A stretch of 6,282 nucleotides of DNA, from NCBI GenBank assembly GCA_016936335.1, contig JAFGXZ010000199.1, positions 1-6,282 of the forward strand, given 5' to 3'. The stretch is from Fidelibacterota bacterium (lineage in GTDB: Bacteria; Fidelibacterota; UBA2242). This document shows positions 1 through 6,282 of the stretch, one piece after another; the stretch's first letter is position 1; each line of letters opens with the position of its first letter. A program made the position numbers and the translations under genes. The notes beneath the pieces are model-generated. The model had not been told where the DNA came from, searched no databases, and worked only from the letters and a program-made list of their open reading frames with translations.

Positions 1-9
1 ACTGCTCAT
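1..9 (-). CDS. Start of next operon gene (partial; possible ABC sugar permease)
   Basis: An ATG at 9-7 on the minus strand overlaps the TGA stop of the sugar-binding protein gene (8-6) in a four-base ATGA junction, the usual sign of translational coupling. Only Met-Ser-Ser is visible before the window ends. In ABC sugar operons the binding protein is commonly followed by the MalF/UgpA-type permease, so a permease is the best guess, but it rests on gene order alone. No strong Shine-Dalgarno is seen; a GGA lies about 10 bases upstream inside the preceding gene, so ribosomes finishing that gene may re-initiate here. Confidence 0.42.
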
Positions 10-1346
10 CTGGAACGGTTCCATTCGATGATAACTCTGGCACGTTCTGCCGCATTTTTAATAGCCTCGGCCGGTTCCCGCCGGTTAAAAATTGCACAGG
101 CCTCATATTCCTGTGAAATCGCGTCGAATATTTCCTTTAAATCAGAGACTCCGTCCATTCCCCGGGTAAGGGGTGCCTGCTCTGCAAAATAAACCAGGTT
201 TGGATTTTCCCTGAAAAAATCTTCAAACAGCGGATTTTCGGTTAAGTCTTTGCGCAGTGGCATTTGTAATGTGTACTCCAGCAATTTTAAATCCGCTTTA
301 GCTGTTATAAGATATTTTGCAAAATCGTAGGTAGCTTCCGGATATTTCGTCGTTCCAAATATTGAAATATTCTTGAAATCCCCGAATGTGTACACCGGAC
401 CTTCATAATCATCGGGAACCGGGATTGGAAAGATTCCATATTCAAAACCTGGCGGTCTGAATTTTTCCACGTGGGAAACATGCCAGGGACCGGCGATCTG
501 AGTAGCCAATTTTCCCAGAATAAATGCATCTCCAACGAAGGTGGTTTTTGCGAATAAATTTTCCTTATAAACCCGCTGAAAAAAATCAAACACCTTCACA
601 GAGGCTTCGTTGTTAAAAATGATTTCAGACCCATTGAAAAGCGTTTTTCCGCCGGACGCCGCAATATAAAACGTATAATAATCAAAGAAACGCTGCCACC
701 AGATCGGTTTGGTATCACGATGAGACAACCAGACGTCGAGGTTTCCGTCTCCGTCAATATCACGGGTAATTTTTCGACCGGCTTCAATATATTCCGAATA
801 GGTTCTGGGTATTGTTTCGACACCGGCATCACGAAAGATGTTTTTATTGTACACGATCATAATCGGATTCGATTTCCAGGGTAATTGATAAAAATGCCCA
901 TCCGGCGCCCGGAAGGTCTCCAGTAAATCCGCCGGAACCCTTTCAGAGATATAATCGACAAAATCAGGAAATTGGTCCAGCCGAACGAGTCCACCGGACG
1001 AGATAAAATCGTCCATGGCACCGGGCCACATATTCGAGCAGATATCCGGCGTCGTTCCTGCCGCAATCGCCGCAAGCAACACCTCTTCCGAAGATTGGCT
1101 GGCAGGAATTGGCTGTAGAAATACCTTAATACTGTCATGAACAGCATTCCATTGATCAACAAGATACTTGGCCAGATCAATCTCGTCCTGGTTAGATGAG
1201 CACCAATAGGTCAATTGTATTTTATCATTATTTTGCTGATTTCCGTTTTGTTTTTTACCGCAGTGCTGGAATGCATATAAAAACACCAATATGCAAATGG
1301 CATATATGATTGAAATTCCCTTTTTATGACCACTATTATTCTTCAT
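6..1346 (-). CDS. ABC sugar-importer extracellular solute-binding (lipo)protein
   Basis: This is a 446-residue substrate-binding protein of the family 1 (MalE/UgpB-like) type, which captures sugars outside the inner membrane for an ABC permease. Residues 11-27 are a hydrophobic signal segment, followed by Cys29 and a polar N/Q/K-rich linker, so it is probably lipid-anchored, although the lipobox (AFQHC) is poor. The mature fold begins near residue 45 (LTYWCSS). Family hallmarks follow: AAIAAGTTPDI at 93-103, LPW then IMIVYNKNIFRDAGV around 155-176, DIDGDGNLD at 196-204, an aromatic stretch WWQRFFDYYTFY at 215-227, and AGPWHVSHV at 285-293. Length is normal for the family. ATG 1346 is chosen because it places the signal peptide at the N-terminus and avoids overlapping the previous gene; a GTG at 1391 would add 15 residues and run 23 bases into that gene. 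The sugar is unknown. It lies 22 bases after a glycosidase gene, which suggests it binds that enzyme's products. Confidence 0.93.
   Translation of the reverse strand: MKNNSGHKKGISIIYAICILVFLYAFQHCGKKQNGNQQNNDKIQLTYWCSSNQDEIDLAKYLVDQWNAVHDSIKVFLQPIPASQSSEEVLLAAIAAGTTPDICSNMWPGAMDDFISSGGLVRLDQFPDFVDYISERVPADLLETFRAPDGHFYQLPWKSNPIMIVYNKNIFRDAGVETIPRTYSEYIEAGRKITRDIDGDGNLDVWLSHRDTKPIWWQRFFDYYTFYIAASGGKTLFNGSEIIFNNEASVKVFDFFQRVYKENLFAKTTFVGDAFILGKLATQIAGPWHVSHVEKFRPPGFEYGIFPIPVPDDYEGPVYTFGDFKNISIFGTTKYPEATYDFAKYLITAKADLKLLEYTLQMPLRKDLTENPLFEDFFRENPNLVYFAEQAPLTRGMDGVSDLKEIFDAISQEYEACAIFNRREPAEAIKNAAERARVIIEWNRSR
1260..1346 (-). other. Signal peptide and putative lipid-anchor Cys of the binding protein
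   Basis: Residues 1-29 of the binding protein show a basic start (K2, H7, K8, K9), a hydrophobic core (IIYAICILVFLYAF) and Cys29 (codon 1262-1260) followed by GKKQNGNQQNN, a flexible polar tether typical of lipoproteins. The residue before the Cys is His and position -3 is Phe. Both are unusual for signal peptidase II, so an uncleaved N-terminal anchor is an alternative. Confidence 0.6.
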
Positions 1347-1353
1347 CGTGAAG

Positions 1354-1357
1354 CCTG
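1354..1357 (-). promoter_or_regulatory. Weak ribosome binding site for the binding protein
   Basis: The 22 bases between the hydrolase stop and ATG 1346 contain CAGG, seven bases before the ATG. The match to the Shine-Dalgarno consensus is weak but well spaced. The competing GTG at 1391 has a better AGGA, but it lies only two bases upstream, which is too close to work normally. This supports 1346 as the start. Confidence 0.4.
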
Positions 1358-1368
1358 ATATATCCAAT

Positions 1369-3885
1369 CTAAAATTCAAGTACAAGCTCACATTCCTGTG
1401 TTAAATGTAAAACACTTATCTGAATTTCTTTATAATCTTTGTGATCGTTTATTTTCCAATCTGCTATTTCTTTACCGTCCAGCGTGACTCGTTTCGGAAT
1501 TGACGGAGAAATTACAACTGTGTTGTTCGAATGTCCAACCGAGGCACTTAAATAAATAGATAACTGTCCCTTTTTAAATTCACAGGATTTTAAAACCGCA
1601 TCAGTACTGGCCAGATAAGGCTGTTTCGGTTTTCCCAATTCAATATCGACCTCACGGATATCGGGCAATCTTTCCGGAAAAACCGCCGTTGAAACAGCAT
1701 TGTCATCGTAGCAAATTTCTTTAATTGCTTTTCCCTTTCCTTCAATACTGACCAGTAATGGCTTGCCATCAACATACAATGTGAATTCACATTCTTTTTG
1801 ATCGTCCTCAAGAAACGGATCAAGGGCGATATTCCAATCGTTTTCCTTTACACCATAAACCTGATAAAGGCAATTCAGATACCATGCTCCCGCCCAAAGA
1901 AATTGTGGTTTATCAACGGTTCCATATTCCAACAGATCATCTTTATTGGCATTGCGAACTTCATAATATGCCGGTTGTCCGTTTGGACCTTCCATAATGC
2001 CGTGCAATGACATGGTGTTATTGATAAATTCCGCGGCAGATTCTTTTTTCCCGTTAGCGATCAATGCCATAGCATACCAGGCATTGCCCTGGGGCCATAT
2101 ACCACCGTTAAAATAATAGTATTTCGCGCCGGCTTCGTTGCCGGCAAATTTCATAAAGTCACCCCATTTTTCGAAATCCATGGGAAAGGCATTATATATA
2201 CCAACGTTTTTATCCACCATTTTTTCCGTTGCCGTCTGAACCAGTAAAGTACGTTTTTCGGCGTCCAGCAGGCCGTAATGCGCTGCCAGCAGCGACCCGA
2301 TATAATAATGTTCGTCCAGTGAACCATCATTATGATAATTCACCAGGTAGTTCATATCTTCATTCCATAATTTCTCAAGCAGGGCTGTTTGCATTTCCTC
2401 CGCCAATGATGCATATTCCGGAATGCGGTCGAGATTTTTATCCAGTACAGTAGACAGATAAATGTAATCCCGCAGGGTTTTAATCGCCAAAATTGTCATG
2501 TAACTGCGTGGGCCGTAATTCTGTCCGATGTCCCACCAATCGGGACGGAAAGACCACATAAGATTATCTTCTTCCAAAGTCAATAATGAGCGTTCAACAC
2601 TTTTACTGATAAAAGGATATAATTTTTCGACAAATTTCCTGTCCCCGGAATGTCGCAGATATTTGGCACTGACCTGCACCAGCCAGAAGTTATTCCAATT
2701 ATCCGAACGGGCATACTCGGTCACATATTTTCCGTCTTTCCAGTAGTAAGCGTGAGGGATTATATTTTCCTCATCAGCATGTCGAATGATATAATCCAGG
2801 TCTCGTTTCACCCGCTCAAGATCAAAATTAACCGCCGCTAAATCCGTTACCAAAACATCATGAGTAAAGTAGAAATTATACTCCGCCGGACAGGGCATCG
2901 GCACAAAATCGCGGTCCAGATAGTGTGTATTGGCTTCCATTACGGCTTTGGCATAAGCCGCTGAATGATCGGTTTTTGGACAACCGGTTTCCATGATACT
3001 CCGGGTATACGCTTTGTCAGTCACGTATTTTTCAAAATTAGTTACTTCTGTCTGGTAATTATTTTTCAAATATGAAACCAACGAGCGGCTTTCATTACCT
3101 TTCGAGGAGCCTATTATCTGAACGATATTCATTGAATCGCCAGGCTTTAGCTGTTTCTGATAAATGAATTGCGAAACCGGTTTGGCCTTTTCATTTTCCT
3201 TGCTCTTGCCATATTTTTGAGGTGAACTCAAGTAATCAATTCGACTATTTGTAAAAATTGGCTGATCCCCGGCATTGGTCATGAATACGTCTGCAAAATC
3301 TGCATCAGGATCGTCAAAGTGAGTATAGATTGTTGAACTATCCTGGTCAGTCCAGGCCTGCTCGATCGGACGAAAGGTATGACAGGTCCGGATTGACGTC
3401 CACCAACGGGAATCAAACTCAAACTCTTCGGTTTTATCACTTGTATTCGTGATTTGAATTGTCAGGATCATTGCCGGTTTATTTTGGCAGAATTGATAGA
3501 TACTCATCAGGGAAAAGCCATTCTCAGCACGATTAAATTTTACCGAGTAAGGTGTTAAATCAAATTCCGAAGCATCCCGTCCGATGCTGACAGTCGGATT
3601 GTTGCCGATTTTCAGATTCCATTTAGCCACAAAAGAACTATCCCGGGTCCAGTAATCGCGGCTGTGATCGATGCTGTTGGCCACGGGATAGAAAAAACTG
3701 ATCCGTTGCGGTATCATGGTACTATGATGAAATTCAACGCCTACATAGGGCCCACCCACTTCCAGTTTGGCGTCGCCAGTATAATGGACGGCAAGTTTCT
3801 GAGGATAATCCGGTTTATTACTACAATTCACAATCAATACTAAGATAAAAATATTCACCGTCAATATTTTTAATATCCTGTTCAT
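1369..3885 (-). CDS. Six-hairpin (alpha/alpha)6 glycoside hydrolase, GH63/MGH1-like, lipoprotein
   Basis: This 838-residue exported enzyme probably hydrolyses a glycosidic bond at the cell surface or in the periplasm. A signal peptide (1-20) ends at Cys21. Residues about 35-300 look like the beta-sandwich N-domain of six-hairpin glycosidases (VGGPYVGVEFHH, PQRISFFYPVANSID). Residues about 305-690 form the catalytic (alpha/alpha)6 part: EYNFYFTHD at 335-343, WDIGQNYGPR at 451-460, FNGGIWPQGNAWY at 592-604, YYEVRN at 640-645 and FLWAGAWYL at 662-670. About 690-838 is a C-terminal beta domain. By analogy with GH37/GH63 enzymes, Asp452 is the candidate general acid and Glu642 the candidate base. 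The gene is a paralogue of the upstream gene, starts 6 bases after its stop, and precedes a sugar-binding protein. Residues about 213-236 are a charged, Lys-rich insertion absent from the paralogue. GH94-like or amylo-1,6-glucosidase-like labels are possible alternatives; the substrate is not determined. Confidence 0.8.
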   Translation of the reverse strand: MNRILKILTVNIFILVLIVNCSNKPDYPQKLAVHYTGDAKLEVGGPYVGVEFHHSTMIPQRISFFYPVANSIDHSRDYWTRDSSFVAKWNLKIGNNPTVSIGRDASEFDLTPYSVKFNRAENGFSLMSIYQFCQNKPAMILTIQITNTSDKTEEFEFDSRWWTSIRTCHTFRPIEQAWTDQDSSTIYTHFDDPDADFADVFMTNAGDQPIFTNSRIDYLSSPQKYGKSKENEKAKPVSQFIYQKQLKPGDSMNIVQIIGSSKGNESRSLVSYLKNNYQTEVTNFEKYVTDKAYTRSIMETGCPKTDHSAAYAKAVMEANTHYLDRDFVPMPCPAEYNFYFTHDVLVTDLAAVNFDLERVKRDLDYIIRHADEENIIPHAYYWKDGKYVTEYARSDNWNNFWLVQVSAKYLRHSGDRKFVEKLYPFISKSVERSLLTLEEDNLMWSFRPDWWDIGQNYGPRSYMTILAIKTLRDYIYLSTVLDKNLDRIPEYASLAEEMQTALLEKLWNEDMNYLVNYHNDGSLDEHYYIGSLLAAHYGLLDAEKRTLLVQTATEKMVDKNVGIYNAFPMDFEKWGDFMKFAGNEAGAKYYYFNGGIWPQGNAWYAMALIANGKKESAAEFINNTMSLHGIMEGPNGQPAYYEVRNANKDDLLEYGTVDKPQFLWAGAWYLNCLYQVYGVKENDWNIALDPFLEDDQKECEFTLYVDGKPLLVSIEGKGKAIKEICYDDNAVSTAVFPERLPDIREVDIELGKPKQPYLASTDAVLKSCEFKKGQLSIYLSASVGHSNNTVVISPSIPKRVTLDGKEIADWKINDHKDYKEIQISVLHLTQECELVLEF
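3823..3885 (-). other. Lipoprotein-type signal peptide of the second hydrolase
   Basis: Residues 1-21 run from Met-Asn-Arg with basic residues at R3 and K6, through a hydrophobic core (ILTVNIFILVLIV), to Cys21 (codon 3825-3823). The lipobox is LIVN-C with Asn just before the Cys, where Gly, Ala or Ser is usual. The following SNKPDYPQ is a plausible tether. Lipid anchoring outside the cytoplasm is the best reading. Confidence 0.72.
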
Positions 3886-3891
3886 TCTATA

Positions 3892-6282
3892 TTATTCCTT
3901 TTTATGATTATCAATAAAACTGACCCGCAAAACACTCTCCGCTTGTTTGTGAATCACATTCAATCTGATTTTGTAAATGCCTTCGACAAATTCAAGGTCA
4001 TAATTTTCGACAACCTGATTTTCAAACTTGATGACCATGGGTTTCAAAGGCGAAATAATACTAATTATATTCTGATGCCCTGGAAACGCCCTTAAATTTA
4101 TTAATAGGTTTCGATTCGAACGATCGTAGTCACAGGAAACAACAATTGATTCAGCCGATTCGAGATATGGAAAGTCGGGAAATCCGAGAGATATTTGATA
4201 ATCCGAATGTTCATCGTTTTCCGTAAATATAGCCGATTCACAATTATCTCCATTGGTCTGAATAGATTTGAAATAATTCCCCGTTCCCCGAACAGAAATA
4301 CTATTTTTAATACCATTCAATGCCAGATCAAACTCGCAAAATCCCTGACCTTCCGGCAAAAAGGGATTCATCGAGACATTCCAGACATTTTCCTCTATTC
4401 CATACAAGTGATATAATGAGTAAAGATACCAACCCGCTGCCCAGAGAAAAGTCGGTTTGTCGATTTTCCCGTAGACGTCATTGTCATCCTTATTACTGCA
4501 CCGATATTCATACATCGCCGGTTGACCGTTGGGGCTGTTGATAATGCCATCCAGCGTCATATTCCTGCGAATGAATTCCGCAGCCTCGGATCGTTGTCCG
4601 ATTGCCATCAATCCCAAACAGTACCAGGCGTTGCAGTGATTCCAGACGCCGCCATTAGCATAATGGTAGGGTGGTCCGACTTCATTACCCTTGAATTTCA
4701 GAAAATCCCCCAACAGATGGAAATCCGGTGGATAAACTGTATAGACACCGATCTTCGGATCAACCAGTTTTTCACTTGCAGTGCTGATTAATTGAGTCCG
4801 TTTTTCATCATCTAATAACCCAAAATGAGCCGACAGCAGAGAGCCGGCATAGTAGTGGGGATCGATTTCACCATTTTCATAGTAGTTGACAAGAAACCCG
4901 GTTTTATCATACCAGAGTTTTTCGATCAGTGCTTGTTCCATCCGTTCGGCTAGCAATTCGTATTCAAGCAGTTGATCCATATTCTTGTTTAACACAGAAG
5001 AAATATAGACATAATCCCGGATTCCTTTGATCGCCAGAATTGTCATGAATGCCCGGGGGCCAAAGTTATGCCCGATATCCCACCCATCAAGATAATAGGC
5101 GTATAGTAATCCATCATCTTCTTTGCTGTGTAATGCGTATTCGAGACTTTTTGTTAAATAAGGATACGATGTCTCCAGCATATCTTTATCACCGGAATGC
5201 CGCAGATAACTCGCCGCCACCTGGATAAACCAGAAATGGTTCCAGTTATTGGAATCGGCGTATTCCGTTCGGTAATCGCCATCTTTCCAGTAATAAGCAT
5301 GGGGAATTATAAAGTCCTCAGTCGCATGGTCCAGAATAAACTTCAGGTCCCGTTTCACCCTTGGCAGATCAAAATTCACTGCTGCCAGATCCGTTACCAG
5401 TACATCATGAGTAAAATAAAAATTATATTCCGCCGGACAGGGCATGGGAACAAATTCACCATCAATATAATGATCCAGTGACGCAAGCATGGCTTTCGCC
5501 CAATAAACTGATTGATCGAATACAGAATCCGCTGTGTTAAATGTGTATTCATTTGTTGCTTTATCATTTACATATTGTTCGTACTGATCGATTTCATCCT
5601 GATAGTTTTTCCCCAGATAATCGACCATACCTGATACTTCATCCGAATAGCAAGAACCGAGAATCTGAACAATCTGCATCTGATCGCCGGGTTGTAACTC
5701 TTTTCTATAGAGAAAAGTCGTGACGTTCGAATCTGGTTCAAGCAAAGTCGGTTTTTCAGCAGCATTTGTTACAAAGACGACAATAGTACTGATTTCATCA
5801 TCATTATAGCGGGTAATTGCAGTTCCATTTTCAGAATTATAGTCCGTTTGGACCGGCTGAATCCAGCGAAATGTATGGCAAGTACGTAAAGAATTAATCA
5901 GCCGGGTATCCAGTTCATACACGTCGGTTTGCTTGCAAGTATTTGTCAATTTAATTGATACAACCATCGCGGGTTTGTTTTTGCAGAATTGATAGGAGAC
6001 CTGGCAATTTTCCTGGTTAAATTCCACGTTATAGGGCGTCAGATTGAATGATGTTGAAGTCCAACTAATATTCTTCCGATCGTTATCACCAATTTTTAGC
6101 CCGATCTCCATTGCCAGGGTTGTGTCCCGGAACCAGTAATCCGAACTAATGTCGATACTGTTGGCAACCGGATAGAAAAAACTGATCCGCTGGGGAGCCG
6201 GGTAACTATGATGAAATTCAGCACCAATAAAAGGACCACCCACTTCAATCCGGGCATCGCCGGTAAAATTTACCTTTGTTGC
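3892..6282 (-). CDS. Six-hairpin (alpha/alpha)6 glycoside hydrolase, GH63/MGH1-like (5' partial)
   Basis: The visible 796 residues are open up to the right edge, so the true start and any signal peptide lie outside. The first 13 codons (ATKVNFTGDARIE) align with residues 31-42 of the downstream paralogue, so about 30 residues are missing if the N-termini match; the GTG at 6243 is therefore not the start. Numbered from the window edge, the landmarks are VGGPFIGAEFHH at 14-25, EYNFYFTHD at 285-293, GWDIGHNFGPR at 400-410, NGGVWNHCNAWY at 543-554, MYEYR at 590-594 and FLWAAGWYL at 612-620, then a C-terminal beta domain ending HKKE. Candidate catalytic residues are Asp402 and Glu592, assigned by analogy with GH37/GH63 enzymes. 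Over the catalytic domain more than half the residues match the paralogue by eye. The sugar-ABC context points to oligosaccharide breakdown; substrate and exact family are uncertain. Confidence 0.8.
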   Translation of the reverse strand, partial: ATKVNFTGDARIEVGGPFIGAEFHHSYPAPQRISFFYPVANSIDISSDYWFRDTTLAMEIGLKIGDNDRKNISWTSTSFNLTPYNVEFNQENCQVSYQFCKNKPAMVVSIKLTNTCKQTDVYELDTRLINSLRTCHTFRWIQPVQTDYNSENGTAITRYNDDEISTIVVFVTNAAEKPTLLEPDSNVTTFLYRKELQPGDQMQIVQILGSCYSDEVSGMVDYLGKNYQDEIDQYEQYVNDKATNEYTFNTADSVFDQSVYWAKAMLASLDHYIDGEFVPMPCPAEYNFYFTHDVLVTDLAAVNFDLPRVKRDLKFILDHATEDFIIPHAYYWKDGDYRTEYADSNNWNHFWFIQVAASYLRHSGDKDMLETSYPYLTKSLEYALHSKEDDGLLYAYYLDGWDIGHNFGPRAFMTILAIKGIRDYVYISSVLNKNMDQLLEYELLAERMEQALIEKLWYDKTGFLVNYYENGEIDPHYYAGSLLSAHFGLLDDEKRTQLISTASEKLVDPKIGVYTVYPPDFHLLGDFLKFKGNEVGPPYHYANGGVWNHCNAWYCLGLMAIGQRSEAAEFIRRNMTLDGIINSPNGQPAMYEYRCSNKDDNDVYGKIDKPTFLWAAGWYLYSLYHLYGIEENVWNVSMNPFLPEGQGFCEFDLALNGIKNSISVRGTGNYFKSIQTNGDNCESAIFTENDEHSDYQISLGFPDFPYLESAESIVVSCDYDRSNRNLLINLRAFPGHQNIISIISPLKPMVIKFENQVVENYDLEFVEGIYKIRLNVIHKQAESVLRVSFIDNHKKE
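3896..3900 (-). promoter_or_regulatory. Ribosome binding site of the second hydrolase, inside the preceding gene
   Basis: AAGGA on the minus strand lies ten bases before ATG 3885. It is formed by the last two sense codons (AAG GAA, Lys-Glu) of the upstream hydrolase, directly before its TAA stop. Because the genes are only 6 bases apart, the site supports this start and suggests coupled translation of the two paralogues. Confidence 0.7.

Noticed and set aside
305..1180. Extra minus-strand open frames inside the binding-protein gene
   Set aside because: They are out-of-frame reads of a gene whose main frame matches a known protein family from end to end.
3886..3891. Possible frameshift splitting one large protein into two hydrolases
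   Set aside because: Each copy has its own complete set of catalytic-domain and C-terminal motifs, and the second has its own signal peptide and ribosome binding site, so these are two genes.
1798..5723. Several plus-strand open frames of 60-94 codons
   Set aside because: They lie entirely opposite the two conserved hydrolase genes, show no recognisable domains and lack support beyond being open, so they are antisense shadows.
6241..6243. GTG as the start of the first hydrolase
   Set aside because: The frame stays open for 13 more codons to the window edge, and those residues align with the paralogue (TGDARIE versus TGDAKLE), so the gene begins outside.
1..6282. CRISPR array, insertion sequence, RNA gene or rho-independent terminator
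   Set aside because: No direct repeat array, transposase, tRNA-like fold or hairpin followed by a T-run was seen; all but short spacers are coding.

Overview
The window is fully coding on the minus strand. It reads as part of one carbohydrate-uptake operon, transcribed right to left, with no gap longer than about 25 bases between genes. The DNA is moderately AT-rich. Two of the proteins carry lipoprotein-like N-termini, which suggests a Gram-negative (diderm) bacterium. The lipoboxes are atypical (Asn or His before the Cys), so a non-proteobacterial lineage, for example in or near the FCB group or the spirochaetes, is a weak guess. The sequence alone does not fix the taxon.

Layout in transcription order: (1) 6282 to 3892 is a glycoside hydrolase whose 5' end lies beyond the right edge. 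(2) 3885 to 1369 is a second, paralogous glycoside hydrolase with a lipoprotein-type signal peptide. It starts 6 bases after the stop of the first gene, and its ribosome binding site lies in that gene's last codons. (3) 1346 to 6 is an extracellular sugar-binding protein of an ABC importer, also lipoprotein-like. (4) At 9 to 1 a further reading frame opens on an ATGA overlap and leaves the window. From context it may be an ABC permease, but only three codons are visible.

Inferred joint role: the two related (alpha/alpha)6 six-hairpin hydrolases would trim an oligosaccharide outside the cytoplasm. The binding protein would capture the released sugar and pass it to an inner-membrane ABC transporter encoded downstream. 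The hydrolases resemble GH63/MGH1-like enzymes, with weaker resemblance to GH94 and debranching enzymes. Their substrate cannot be read from the sequence. Both keep a candidate catalytic Asp (WDIG) and Glu (YE.R), but the residues around these differ between the copies, so they may cleave different linkages or sugars. No promoter, terminator, RNA gene, mobile element or CRISPR array was seen. The operon promoter is presumably to the right of the window.
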